Below are positions 8,064 through 16,299 of a stretch of 35,842 nucleotides of DNA, piece after piece. Positions within the stretch are counted from its first letter, which is position 1. Each line of letters opens with the position of its first letter. A model generated the notes under the pieces. The model saw only the letters and a program-made list of their open reading frames with translations, was not told the origin of the DNA and did no database searches. This stretch comes from Candidatus Eiseniibacteriota bacterium (GTDB lineage Bacteria; Eisenbacteria; RBG-16-71-46): positions 1 through 35,842 of the forward strand of contig JANYBS010000018.1 of assembly GCA_025360715.1 (NCBI GenBank), written 5' to 3'. Both the position numbers and the translations under genes were made by a program.

Positions 8064-9095
8064 GTGAGCGCTATCGACGTCGAACGCCTGCTTCACCCGG
8101 TCTCGGACGATTCGCCTTGCGGCGTTGACCTCGAGTACGACGCCGCATTCCTCGCGATGCAGCGCGAGGCGGCCGGCAAGCCTGAGCAGGTCATGGGCGG
8201 TCAGGTCGTGCCGGGCGAAGAACCCGAATGGCGCTCCGTTGCCGAGTCCGCCGAGGAACTGCTGGGGCGATCCAAAGACATCCGCATCGCCGTGCTGCTC
8301 TCGCGCGCGCTGCTCAACACCAAGGGCATGGCCGGTTTCGCCGATGGCTTGGCGCTGGTCCAGGGTCTGATCACGCGCTACTGGGAGCCGGTGCACCCGC
8401 GACTTGATCCCGACGACGACAATGACCCGATCATGCGCGTGAACGCCATCGCCGCGCTGAGCGACCGCGAACTCACCGTGAACGCGATCCGGGCGATGCC
8501 GCTCGCAAGCTCGCGCCGGCTCGGCCGCTACAACCTGCGCGAGGTCGAGATCGCGAACGGCACACTGCCGCGCCCCGAAGGCGCCGAGGGCCTGGACCAA
8601 GGCACGATCGACGCGGCGTTCCTCGATATGGACGGCGAGGAGCTCACGACGCTCTCCGAAGCCGTCACCGCCGCGGTCGCGAACCTCGTCGGTCTGGAGA
8701 GCGCGCTCGATGGCGCCGTGGGCTCTGCCGCGGGCGCCGACCTGACGTTGCTCAAGAGCACCTTGCGTTCGATCCGTCATCAGCTCGACCAGCAGCTCCA
8801 GCGCCGCGGCCTCGGTGGCGAGGCTGGTGCGTCCGCCGACGCCGGCGGTGAATCCTATGCCTCGGGAGGAGGAGCGCCGGCCATGAGTGGTTCGATCCAA
8901 GGCCGTGAAGACATCATCCGTACCCTCGATCGCATCTGCGGCTGGTACGAGACCAATGAACCGGCGAGCCCCGTGCCGCTGCTGCTGCAGCGCGCGAAAC
9001 GGCTCGTCGCGAAGGACTTCCTCGAGCTCGTGCGAGACCTCTCGCCCAGCGGCTTGAGCGAGCTGCAGAATATCGCGGGTATCGAGAACGAGTGA
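8064..9095 (+). CDS. tssA: TssA (ImpA-type), T6SS sheath assembly initiator
   Basis: TssA primes and coordinates assembly of the tube and sheath on the baseplate. GTG 8064 is chosen because AGGGAG lies 7 nt upstream and translation then begins MSAIDVERLLHPVS, the normal TssA opening. An ATG at 8019 would add 15 atypical residues. The product is 343 aa. The N-terminal ImpA_N domain carries the signature SPCGVDLEYDAAF, then LLSRALLNTKGMAGFADGLALV, YWEPVHPRLDPDDDNDP and RVNAIAALSD. A Gly/Ala/Ser-rich linker at about residues 250-280 leads to a short C-terminal helical domain (REDIIRTLDRICGWYETNEPASP) typical of the short TssA class. The 115-nt gap to tssB shows no clear feature beyond its ribosome site. 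Confidence 0.93.
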   Translation: MSAIDVERLLHPVSDDSPCGVDLEYDAAFLAMQREAAGKPEQVMGGQVVPGEEPEWRSVAESAEELLGRSKDIRIAVLLSRALLNTKGMAGFADGLALVQGLITRYWEPVHPRLDPDDDNDPIMRVNAIAALSDRELTVNAIRAMPLASSRRLGRYNLREVEIANGTLPRPEGAEGLDQGTIDAAFLDMDGEELTTLSEAVTAAVANLVGLESALDGAVGSAAGADLTLLKSTLRSIRHQLDQQLQRRGLGGEAGASADAGGESYASGGGAPAMSGSIQGREDIIRTLDRICGWYETNEPASPVPLLLQRAKRLVAKDFLELVRDLSPSGLSELQNIAGIENE

Positions 9096-9210
9096 GTCAG
9101 TAGCAGCGGATGTAAGGCGGAATCGGTCGTCCCCGGATCTCCCGAAGTCGCCGAATCCTTGGATCCCATCCCCGACGGTGCGGTGACGCCCGGCGGAGAG
9201 GAGGTGCCTC

Positions 9211-9723
9211 TTGGCCAAGCAGAGCAGCCAGAAGTTCATCGCCCGCAATCGTGCACCGCGGGTCCAGATCGAGTACGACGTCGAACTGTACGGCTCCGAG
9301 AAGAAGATCCAGTTGCCCTTCGTCATGGGCGTGCTCGCGGACCTCTCGGGCAAGTCGGCCGACGAGCTGCCCGCGGTCGCCGACCGCAAGGCGCTCACGA
9401 TCGACGTGGACAATTTCGACGAGCGCCTGAAGTCGATGAAACCGAAGGTGCAGTTCACGGTGCCAAACGCCCTGTCGGGTGAAGGCAACATGGCCGTGGA
9501 CATCACGTTCGAGAGCATGGACGACTTCTCGCCGGCAGCAGTCGCCCGTAAGGTCGACGCGCTCAACAAGCTGCTCGAGGCGCGCACGCAGCTTGCGAAC
9601 CTCAAGACGTACATGGACGGCAAGACGGGCGCCGAGAAGCTGATCGCGAAGGTGCTGCAGGATCCCACGCTGCTTCAGGCGCTCGCTTCGGCTCCCAAGC
9701 CGAGCGACGGGACGGAGGGCTGA
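9211..9723 (+). CDS. tssB: TssB, T6SS contractile sheath small subunit
   Basis: TssB pairs with TssC to build the contractile sheath around the Hcp tube. TTG 9211 follows an excellent GGAGAGGAGG and gives 170 aa, the normal size. Signatures include the N-terminal SSQKFIARNRAPRVQIEYDVE, then LPFVMGVLADLSG, the FDERLKSMKP segment, and the C-terminal helix ARTQLANLKTYMDGKTGAE used for inter-subunit contacts. The stop lies 3 nt before tssC, as expected for stoichiometric partners. Confidence 0.97.
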   Translation: MAKQSSQKFIARNRAPRVQIEYDVELYGSEKKIQLPFVMGVLADLSGKSADELPAVADRKALTIDVDNFDERLKSMKPKVQFTVPNALSGEGNMAVDITFESMDDFSPAAVARKVDALNKLLEARTQLANLKTYMDGKTGAEKLIAKVLQDPTLLQALASAPKPSDGTEG

Positions 9724-9726
9724 TCG

Positions 9727-11214
9727 ATGGCTGAAGAGAGATCACAAGAGTCCCAGCAGGGTGGAACCGTCGAGCTGAGCGAGTTCTCCTCGTTGCTCAA
9801 GAAGGAGTTCAAGCCCAAGTCGGACCGCGCGCAGGATGCGGTCGAGACCGCCGTCAAGACGCTCGCCGAACAGGCGCTCGCCGCGACGGGCATCATCTCG
9901 GATGACGCGCTCAATACGATCGACGCCATCATCGCGGCGATCGACAAGAAGCTCTCGGAGCAGGTGAACCTGATCCTGCACCACGAGGATTTCCAGCAGT
10001 TGGAAGGCGCGTGGCGCGGTCTGCATCATCTGGTGAACAACACCGAGACCGACGAGCAGCTCAAGATCCGCGTGCTGAATATCTCCAAGAAGGAGTTGGG
10101 CAAGAACCTCAAGAAGTTCAAGGGCACCGCGTGGGACCAGAGCCCGGTGTTCAAGAAGTTCTACGAGGAGGAGTACGGTCAGTTCGGCGGCGAGCCCTAC
10201 GGCGCGATCATCGGCGACTACTACTTCGACCACAGCCCGCCCGACACCGAACTGCTCACCGAGATGGCGCAGGTGGCGGCAGCCTCGCACGCTCCGTTCA
10301 TCACCGCGGCGGCGCCGACGCTGCTGCAGATGGATTCGTTCCAGGAGCTGGCGAATCCGCGCGACCTCACCAAGATCTTCACCACGCCGGAGTACGCCAC
10401 GTGGCGCTCGCTGCGCGAGTCCGACGATGCGCGCTACATCGGCCTGTGCATGCCGCGCTTCCTGTCGCGCCTGCCGTACGGTGCGAAGACGAGCCCCGTC
10501 GAGGAGTTCGACTTCGAAGAGGACACCGAAGGCTCGAAGCACAACAAGTACACCTGGGCGAACTCGGCCTACGCGATGGCGGTCAACATCAACCGCTCAT
10601 TCAAGAACTACGGCTGGTGCTCGCAGATCCGCGGCATCGAGTCCGGCGGTGCGGTCGAGGGTCTGCCCACGCACACGTTCCCGACCGATGACGGCGGCGT
10701 CGACATGAAGTGCCCGACCGAGATCGCGATCAGCGACCGCCGCGAGGCGGAGCTCGCCAGGAACGGCTTCATGCCGCTCGTGCATCGCAAGAACTCGGAC
10801 CTGGCCGCCTTCATCGGCGCGCAGTCACTGCAGAAGCCGGCGGAGTACGAGGATCCCGATGCGTCGGCCAACGCGGCGCTGGCGGCGCGGCTTCCGTACC
10901 TGTTCGCGAGCTGCCGCTTTGCGCACTACCTCAAGTGCATCGTCCGCGACAAGATCGGCTCCTTCAAAGAACGCACCGATATGGAGACGTGGCTCAATAA
11001 CTGGGTCGGGCAGTACGTGCTGAGCAACCCGGCCACGGCCACCGATGCCGACAAGGCGCGCAAGCCGCTCGCCGGCGCCGAGGTGGTCGTCGAGGAGATC
11101 GAGGGCAATCCGGGCTACTACTCCTCGAAGTTCTTCCTGCGTCCGCACTACCAGCTCGAAGGCCTGACCGTGTCGCTGCGGTTGGTCTCCAAGCTGCCGT
11201 CCGGCAAGAAGTAG
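9727..11214 (+). CDS. tssC: TssC, T6SS contractile sheath large subunit
   Basis: TssC forms the body of the sheath with TssB and carries the surface recognised by ClpV-mediated disassembly. ATG 9727; 495 aa, typical for the family. Clear signatures are DFQQLEGAWRGLHHLV, KFYEEEYGQFGGEPYGAIIGDYYF, FITAAAPTLLQMDSFQEL, the conserved tract from DDARYIGLCMPRFLSRLPYG, and the C-terminal FLRPHYQLEGLTVSLRLVSKLP. No odd features. Two hairpins lie downstream before hcp. Confidence 0.98.
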   Translation: MAEERSQESQQGGTVELSEFSSLLKKEFKPKSDRAQDAVETAVKTLAEQALAATGIISDDALNTIDAIIAAIDKKLSEQVNLILHHEDFQQLEGAWRGLHHLVNNTETDEQLKIRVLNISKKELGKNLKKFKGTAWDQSPVFKKFYEEEYGQFGGEPYGAIIGDYYFDHSPPDTELLTEMAQVAAASHAPFITAAAPTLLQMDSFQELANPRDLTKIFTTPEYATWRSLRESDDARYIGLCMPRFLSRLPYGAKTSPVEEFDFEEDTEGSKHNKYTWANSAYAMAVNINRSFKNYGWCSQIRGIESGGAVEGLPTHTFPTDDGGVDMKCPTEIAISDRREAELARNGFMPLVHRKNSDLAAFIGAQSLQKPAEYEDPDASANAALAARLPYLFASCRFAHYLKCIVRDKIGSFKERTDMETWLNNWVGQYVLSNPATATDADKARKPLAGAEVVVEEIEGNPGYYSSKFFLRPHYQLEGLTVSLRLVSKLPSGKK

Positions 11215-11226
11215 GCATCTCTCGCG

Positions 11227-11288
11227 GGGCCCGCCTCGTGCGGGCCCTGCAGATACTCCAAGCGCAATGCCGCCCGGCTGAGCCGGGC
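11227..11288 (+). promoter_or_regulatory. Two stem-loops between tssC and hcp
   Basis: The first hairpin pairs GGGCCCGC (11227-11234) with GCGGGCCC (11240-11247) across a 5-nt loop. The second pairs GCCCGGC (11272-11278) with GCCGGGC (11282-11288) across TGA. Neither is followed by a U-tract. They occupy most of the 121-nt spacer upstream of the hcp ribosome site and are plausible transcript-processing or stability elements for hcp mRNA. Confidence 0.6.
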
Positions 11289-11335
11289 TCACGGCACCGG
11301 CCGGCACACGCCGGACCATTCTCAAGGAGGCAGTG

Positions 11336-11812
11336 GTGATCCTCATCAAGTTCGCGACCGAGATCAAAGGCAGCTCTGCGGTCGAAGGTCATGCCGGTTG
11401 GATCAACGTCGATTCGGTCAGCTTCAGCGTCGGCCGTCAGGTCATGCTGCAGGCCGGCGGCAAGAGCAAACGCGAAGTGTCGTCGCCCGCGGTGAGCCAG
11501 GTCGGCTTCTCGCGCATCAGCGATCAGGCCTCGCCGGAGCTCTTCTTCCAGGCGTGTGGCGGTGTGAGCTTGGGCACGTGCACGGTGCACCTGCTGCAGG
11601 TGGTCGAGAACAAGCCCCAGGTCTTCGTCACGATCCTGCTCGAAGAGGCGCTGATCTCGAACTACTCCACCACCTCGAACGGCGACACGCCGCACGAGAC
11701 CTTCGCGGTCAGTTTCACGAAGATCTCGTTCCAGTACGACACGTTCGACGGCAAGAAGGTCGTCACGGGCACCCCCAAGAAGTGGGACCTGGCGAAGAAC
11801 GTCACGTACTGA
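11336..11812 (+). CDS. hcp: Hcp (TssD), T6SS inner tube protein
   Basis: Hcp hexamers stack into the tube propelled out by sheath contraction; Hcp can also carry small effectors. AAGGAGG ends at 11330. GTG 11336 has a better spacing (5 nt) than GTG 11333 (2 nt), giving 158 aa. The family pattern is visible: an opening strand ILIKFATEIKGSS, EGHAGWINVDSVSFSVGR, VSQVGFSRISDQASPELF with the usual charged-turn after strand two, and a closing PHETFAVSFTKISFQY. The length is normal, with no C-terminal toxin extension. Hairpins on both sides suggest its transcript level may be set separately from its neighbours. Confidence 0.95.
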   Translation: MILIKFATEIKGSSAVEGHAGWINVDSVSFSVGRQVMLQAGGKSKREVSSPAVSQVGFSRISDQASPELFFQACGGVSLGTCTVHLLQVVENKPQVFVTILLEEALISNYSTTSNGDTPHETFAVSFTKISFQYDTFDGKKVVTGTPKKWDLAKNVTY

Positions 11813-11834
11813 TTCCTCGCACGTTCACCGCGTC

Positions 11835-11876
11835 CGCGTGCGCTGGGACTGGCCTTGCCAGATCCTCGCGCACGCG
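11835..11876 (+). terminator. Nested stem-loop after hcp (terminator-like or mRNA 3' end element)
   Basis: The outer arms CGCGTGCGC (11835-11843) and GCGCACGCG (11868-11876) enclose inner arms CTGGC (11849-11853) and GCCAG (11857-11861) around a 3-nt loop, with partial pairing between. There is no U-tract, so termination would be factor-dependent or partial. It sits in the 133-nt gap before tagJ. Confidence 0.5.
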
Positions 11877-11945
11877 TGTCGCTTCAAGTCGCTGTATCCG
11901 TGACACCCGCGGCCGGAGCGCCGGCCGGAAGGGGCGCATCCACCG

Positions 11946-12794
11946 ATGACCGCACCTGCCCTCGACCTAAAAGGCCGCACGCTCGCCGAGACACTGCAGG
12001 CGCTGCAGGATCGCATCCGCAAGGAACCCGGCGACGCCAAGCTGCGCACGTTTCTCTTCCAACTGCTCGCCGTGATGGGCTCGTGGGACCGTGCGCTCGC
12101 GCAGTTGACGCTGGCGGGCGAACTCGACCCCGCGGCGATCCCGATGACGCAGATGTATGGCGATGGGATCAAGTGCGAGGCGCTGCGCGCCGAGGTCTTC
12201 GCGGGCAAGCGTACGCCGGTCGTCTTCGGCGATCCCGAGCCGTGGATCGCGCTCATGATCGAGGCGCTCAAGCTCTCGGCCGCGGGCGAGCATGTCCGCG
12301 CGGCGGATCTGCGCGCGCAGGCGCTCGAGCAGGCGCCCGCCACGAGCGGAAGCGTGGTGACCGTGAACGACAGCGCCGAGGGTGACGAACCGCCGGCCGG
12401 CACGCCGTTCCAATGGCTCGCCGACGCGGACTCGCGTCTGGGCCCGATCCTCGAGGCGGTCGTGAACGGCCGCTACATGTGGGTGCCGCTCTCGCGAGTG
12501 CACCGGATCGACATCGATGCGCCCGAGGATCTTCGCGATATGGTCTGGACGCCCGTACATATCGAATGGGCCAATGGCGGCGAGGTGATCGGCATGATCC
12601 CCACGCGCTACGCCGGCACCGAGGCAGTGGAAGAAGACGCGATCCGCCTGGCGCGCCGCACCGAATGGAGCGAAGTCGACCAGGGAACGTACCACGGTCT
12701 GGGCCAGCGCATGTTCGCCACCGACGAAGGCGAGTATCCGATCCTGGAGCTGCGCCGCGTGAATCTGGAGACTGCCGCCTCCGGCGGCGAGTGA
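11946..12794 (+). CDS. tagJ: TagJ (ImpE-family) T6SS accessory protein
   Basis: TagJ/ImpE proteins bind the sheath subunit TssB and are thought to modulate sheath disassembly with ClpV. The product is 282 aa from ATG 11946. The N-terminal half is TPR-like (LKGRTLAETLQALQDRIRKEPGDAKLRTFLFQLLAVMGSWDRALAQL). The C-terminal ImpE domain follows with FQWLADADSRLGPILEAVVNGRYMWVP, then a W-rich segment (DMVWTPVHIEWANGGEVIGMIPTRY), the family's hallmark. It lies between hcp and tssE, a common place for tagJ. The gene is dispensable in some systems but co-occurs with particular TssB types. Confidence 0.88.
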   Translation: MTAPALDLKGRTLAETLQALQDRIRKEPGDAKLRTFLFQLLAVMGSWDRALAQLTLAGELDPAAIPMTQMYGDGIKCEALRAEVFAGKRTPVVFGDPEPWIALMIEALKLSAAGEHVRAADLRAQALEQAPATSGSVVTVNDSAEGDEPPAGTPFQWLADADSRLGPILEAVVNGRYMWVPLSRVHRIDIDAPEDLRDMVWTPVHIEWANGGEVIGMIPTRYAGTEAVEEDAIRLARRTEWSEVDQGTYHGLGQRMFATDEGEYPILELRRVNLETAASGGE

Positions 12795-12807
12795 GCCCGC
12801 CCGAGCC

Positions 12808-13323
12808 ATGGCCGACCTCTCCTCGCAGGACCGCCTGCAGCCCGCGTTGCTTGACCGTCTCACCGACGATGAGCCCGAGGCCAAGCTCGAGTCGCGCGAC
12901 AAGCGCGTGATCTCGAACCGGCGCCTGCGCGAGGTCCTCTTGCGTGATCTCGCGTGGCTGCTCAACACCACGCCGCTCAGCCAGACCGAGGACCTGAGCG
13001 AGTTTCCGCAGGCTCGCCTAAGCGTGATCGACTATGGCATCCGCGACATGGCCGGTGTCACGCTCTCTGGCGTGGACCCGAACGAACTCGAGCGCCGCAT
13101 CAAGCAGGCGATCTGGGACTTCGAGCCGCGCGTGGTGCGCAAGAGCCTGCGCGTGCGTGCGACGATGGCCTACGACGCCGAGCACCGGAACTCGCTCGCG
13201 TTCGAGATCGAGGGCGAGCTGTGGGGCCAGCCGGTGCCCACGCGGCTGTACCTGAAATCCGAGATCGACCTGGAGGACGGCAGCATCGTCGTCCTGGACA
13301 GCACGGAGGGTGGCACCGCCTGA
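12808..13323 (+). CDS. tssE: TssE, T6SS baseplate wedge protein (gp25-like)
   Basis: TssE is the homologue of phage T4 gp25 and part of the baseplate wedge that nucleates the sheath. The product is 171 aa from ATG 12808. The gp25/lysozyme-like fold shows in VISNRRLREVLLRDLAWLLNT, FPQARLSVIDYGIRDMAG, and the conserved E-R motif helix NELERRIKQAIWDFEPRVV followed by LRVRATM and LAFEIEGEL strands. It starts 13 nt after tagJ and ends 16 nt before tssF. Confidence 0.93.
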   Translation: MADLSSQDRLQPALLDRLTDDEPEAKLESRDKRVISNRRLREVLLRDLAWLLNTTPLSQTEDLSEFPQARLSVIDYGIRDMAGVTLSGVDPNELERRIKQAIWDFEPRVVRKSLRVRATMAYDAEHRNSLAFEIEGELWGQPVPTRLYLKSEIDLEDGSIVVLDSTEGGTA

Positions 13324-13339
13324 CGGCGGGCGCACGCGT

Positions 13340-15232
13340 ATGGATAAACGCCTGCTCGATCGCTACAACCGCGAACTGCAGCACCTGCGTGAAGTCGGCG
13401 CGGAGTTCGCCAAGGAATATCCCAAGATCGCCTCGCGCCTTGGCATGGAAGGCATCGAGTGCGCCGATCCTTACGTGGAGCGGCTGCTCGAGAGCTTCGC
13501 GTTTCTCGCCGCGCGCGTGCAGCTCAAGATCGACGCCGAGTTCCCGCGCTTCACGCAGCACCTGATCGAGACCGTGCACCCAGGCTACGCCGCGCCCGTG
13601 CCATCGATGGCGATCGTGCGTTTCGAGCCCGACACCGCGCAGGGCATCCCGCCCGAAGGCGCGAAGATCCCGCGCGGCAGCACCATGCGCAGCACGCTGG
13701 GCAAGGGCGAGCAGACCGCGTGCGAGTACCGCACCGCGCAGGACGTGACGCTGTGGCCGGTGCAGGTGACCGATGCCAAGTACCTGCGATTCTCCGGCTC
13801 TGTCGCAGGCTTGGACCTGCCGCCGCTGCCCGAGGTGCGTTCGGGCCAAGTGCGCGCCGGCATCCAACTGCGCCTCAAGACCGTGGGCGGCGTGCGCTTC
13901 GATGAACTGCGGCTGGATTCGCTCGCGTTCCATCTCATGGGCGGCGAGGACCTGCCGGGCCGTCTGCACGAGCAGATCGCGGCGCACACGGTCACGGTCG
14001 TGGTCCGCCCCACGCGCTCGCCCGCGCCGTGGCATCACGTGCTAGGCAAGCGCGCGATCCGGCCCATGGGATTCGAGGACTCCGAAGCACTGCTGCCGGT
14101 GAGCTCGCGGCAGTTCAGCGGCTACCGTTTGCTACAAGAGTATTTTGCGTTCCCGCAGCGCTATCTGTTCTTTGAACTGTCGGGACTCGCGGCGGCTGCT
14201 TCGCAAGGTCGCGAGAGCGAACTCGACGTGCTGTTCTTGCTCGATCGTGTGGATCCCATCCTGGACGGCAACATCGAGGCGAGCCAGTTCGCGCTCTTCT
14301 GCACGCCGGCGGTGAACCTGTTCCCGCACCGCTGCGACCGCATCCACCTGAACACGCGCGAGTACGAGCACATGGTGGTTCCGGACCGCACGCGGCCCAT
14401 GGACTTCGAGGTCTACGATGTACTCGAGGTGGCCGGCTACGCCGAAGGCGGCGTGCGCGCGCGCACGTTCCGGCCGTTCTACGCCACGCGCGACCTGGCC
14501 GGCGCCGACGATGCCGGCGCCTACTTCAGCATCCGCCGCGCGCCGCGGCTCATGAGCGAGCGCCAGCAGTCGCAGGGCCCGCGCGCCGGCTATCTGGGCG
14601 GCGAGGTGAATCTAGCGGTCGTCGATACCAACGACGCGCCGTTCCGTCCTGACTTGGATCAGCTTGCGGTCGAAGCGCTGTGCACGAACCGCGACCTGCC
14701 GCTGCTCCTGCCCGTGGGGCAGGGGACCACCGACTTCAGCCTCATCTCCGGCGCGCCGGTCAAGTCGGTGCGCGTGATCGCCGGGCCCACGCGGCCGCGC
14801 GGTCCGATCGCCGAGGGCGAAGCGGCGTGGCGCTTGATCGGCCATCTGTCGCTCAACTATCTGTCGCTGCTCGACCAGGACGCGCGCGAAGGCGCCGTGG
14901 CGCTGCGCGAGATGCTCGCGCTCTACGGCGACTTGAGCGAGCCGGCGGTGCGCAAGCAGGTCGAGGGCGTGCGCTCGATCGCCCACAAGCCGCTGCTGCG
15001 CCGCGTCACGCAGGGCGCGGCGACCAGTTGGGTGCGCGGCCTCGAGGTGGCCATCACGCTCGACGAGAGCGCGTTCCAGGTGACCGGTGCCTATCTGCTC
15101 GCTTCGGTGCTTGAGCGCTTCTTTGCGCGCTACGTGTCGATCAACTCGTTCACCGAGACCGTATTGCGCACGATCGACCGCGGCGAAGTCGCGCGCTGGC
15201 CGGCGCACATCGGCGGGCGGACGCTGCTGTGA
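13340..15232 (+). CDS. tssF: TssF, T6SS baseplate protein (gp6-like)
   Basis: TssF forms the wedge with TssG and TssE and encircles the spike hub. ATG 13340 is chosen because it gives the invariant opening DKRLLDRYNRELQHLRE; an upstream in-frame GTG at 13310 would overlap tssE and add ten unlikely residues. The product is 630 aa, the family norm. Further signatures: AKEYPKIASRLGM, DPYVERLLESFAFLAARVQLKIDAEFPRFTQHL, HPGYAAPVPSM, the central FPQRYLFFELSGL, and the C-terminal ERFFARYVSINSFTETVL. The stop overlaps the tssG start by 4 nt (GTGA), implying translational coupling. Confidence 0.96.
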   Translation: MDKRLLDRYNRELQHLREVGAEFAKEYPKIASRLGMEGIECADPYVERLLESFAFLAARVQLKIDAEFPRFTQHLIETVHPGYAAPVPSMAIVRFEPDTAQGIPPEGAKIPRGSTMRSTLGKGEQTACEYRTAQDVTLWPVQVTDAKYLRFSGSVAGLDLPPLPEVRSGQVRAGIQLRLKTVGGVRFDELRLDSLAFHLMGGEDLPGRLHEQIAAHTVTVVVRPTRSPAPWHHVLGKRAIRPMGFEDSEALLPVSSRQFSGYRLLQEYFAFPQRYLFFELSGLAAAASQGRESELDVLFLLDRVDPILDGNIEASQFALFCTPAVNLFPHRCDRIHLNTREYEHMVVPDRTRPMDFEVYDVLEVAGYAEGGVRARTFRPFYATRDLAGADDAGAYFSIRRAPRLMSERQQSQGPRAGYLGGEVNLAVVDTNDAPFRPDLDQLAVEALCTNRDLPLLLPVGQGTTDFSLISGAPVKSVRVIAGPTRPRGPIAEGEAAWRLIGHLSLNYLSLLDQDAREGAVALREMLALYGDLSEPAVRKQVEGVRSIAHKPLLRRVTQGAATSWVRGLEVAITLDESAFQVTGAYLLASVLERFFARYVSINSFTETVLRTIDRGEVARWPAHIGGRTLL

Positions 15233-16257
15233 GCCAAGCGCCCCCGCGCACACGCGAGGCCCTGCTCGAGTCGCTGGCCGCGGAGCCGTGGCGCTTCCAC
15301 ATGTACGCGGCCATGCGTCATCTCGAGGCGTATCGCCCCGACAAGCCGCGTCTGGGCCGCTCGCAGCGCTACAAAGACGACACCGTGCGCCTGGGTCAGG
15401 AGCCCAGCATGGCGTTCGCGCCGTCCACGCTGGCGAGCTTCACGCGCGCGGAGCGCAACGACGACGAGCCCGGCCGCGACCATCTTGCCAACTTCTTCTT
15501 CGGCGTCTTTGGCGCGAACGGGCCACTGCCGCTGCATCTCACGGAATACGCGCGGCAGCGTGAGCAGAACTTCCACGATTCCACATTCCGCGCTTTCGCC
15601 GACATCTTCCATCACCGCATGACGCAACTGTTCTACCGCGCGTGGGCCGATGCGCAGCCGACCGCGCAGGCCGACCGCCCGAACGACGACCGGTTCGCGC
15701 TCTACACCGGCGCGGTCATGGGGCTGGCGCTCGACGGCCTGCGCGGCCGCGATGCGCTGCCTGATACGGCACGCTTTCACTGGGCGGGGCTCTTCGCCAT
15801 GCCCACGCGCCCGGCCGAGGGCCTGGAGCGCGTGCTGTCGGGGCACTTGCAGATGCCCGTGCGCATCGAGACGTGCGTGGGGCACTGGATCGAGTTGCCC
15901 GAGCCCATGCAGAGCCGGCTCGGGCGCATGGACTGCCGGATCGGCACTGCCACGCTGGGCGAGCGCGTTTACGATGTGGCGGGCAAGTTCCGGATCGTAT
16001 TCGGGCCTGTGGGGCGGCGCGACTTCGAGCGCCTGCTGCCCGGCAGCAAGACGCTCGGCCGCATCGTGGCGATCGTGCGCTCGTGGGTGGGCGACACGAT
16101 GTGGTGGGACGTCCAGGCCGTGATCCGCCGCGAAGAGGTGCCGCAGACGCGCCTGGATGCGCGCAGCGGACTCGGGCACACGAGCTGGGTCTGGTGTGGC
16201 GAAGCGACGCGTGATGCAACGGAGTACCGGCTCGACCCCGTTCGGTTGGCGGGCTAG
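15229..16257 (+). CDS. tssG: TssG, T6SS baseplate protein
   Basis: TssG is the baseplate partner of TssF. The product is 342 aa from GTG 15229, which overlaps the tssF stop. Signatures: EPWRFHMYAAMRHLEAY, GRSQRYKDDTVRLGQEPSMAFAPSTL, and NFFFGVFGANGPLPLHLTEYARQR, the FG-G-NGPLP-HLTEY block that defines the family, then FHRWADAQ-like FYRAWADAQPTA. The C-terminal part includes the lysine-rich PVGRRDFERLLPG segment. Size and context are normal. A 42-nt gap with AAGGAG leads to clpV. Confidence 0.95.
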   Translation: MSQAPPRTREALLESLAAEPWRFHMYAAMRHLEAYRPDKPRLGRSQRYKDDTVRLGQEPSMAFAPSTLASFTRAERNDDEPGRDHLANFFFGVFGANGPLPLHLTEYARQREQNFHDSTFRAFADIFHHRMTQLFYRAWADAQPTAQADRPNDDRFALYTGAVMGLALDGLRGRDALPDTARFHWAGLFAMPTRPAEGLERVLSGHLQMPVRIETCVGHWIELPEPMQSRLGRMDCRIGTATLGERVYDVAGKFRIVFGPVGRRDFERLLPGSKTLGRIVAIVRSWVGDTMWWDVQAVIRREEVPQTRLDARSGLGHTSWVWCGEATRDATEYRLDPVRLAG

Positions 16258-16299
16258 AAGCTTCTCTGCCGGGCCATTCATCCTTAAGGAGATCGACCG

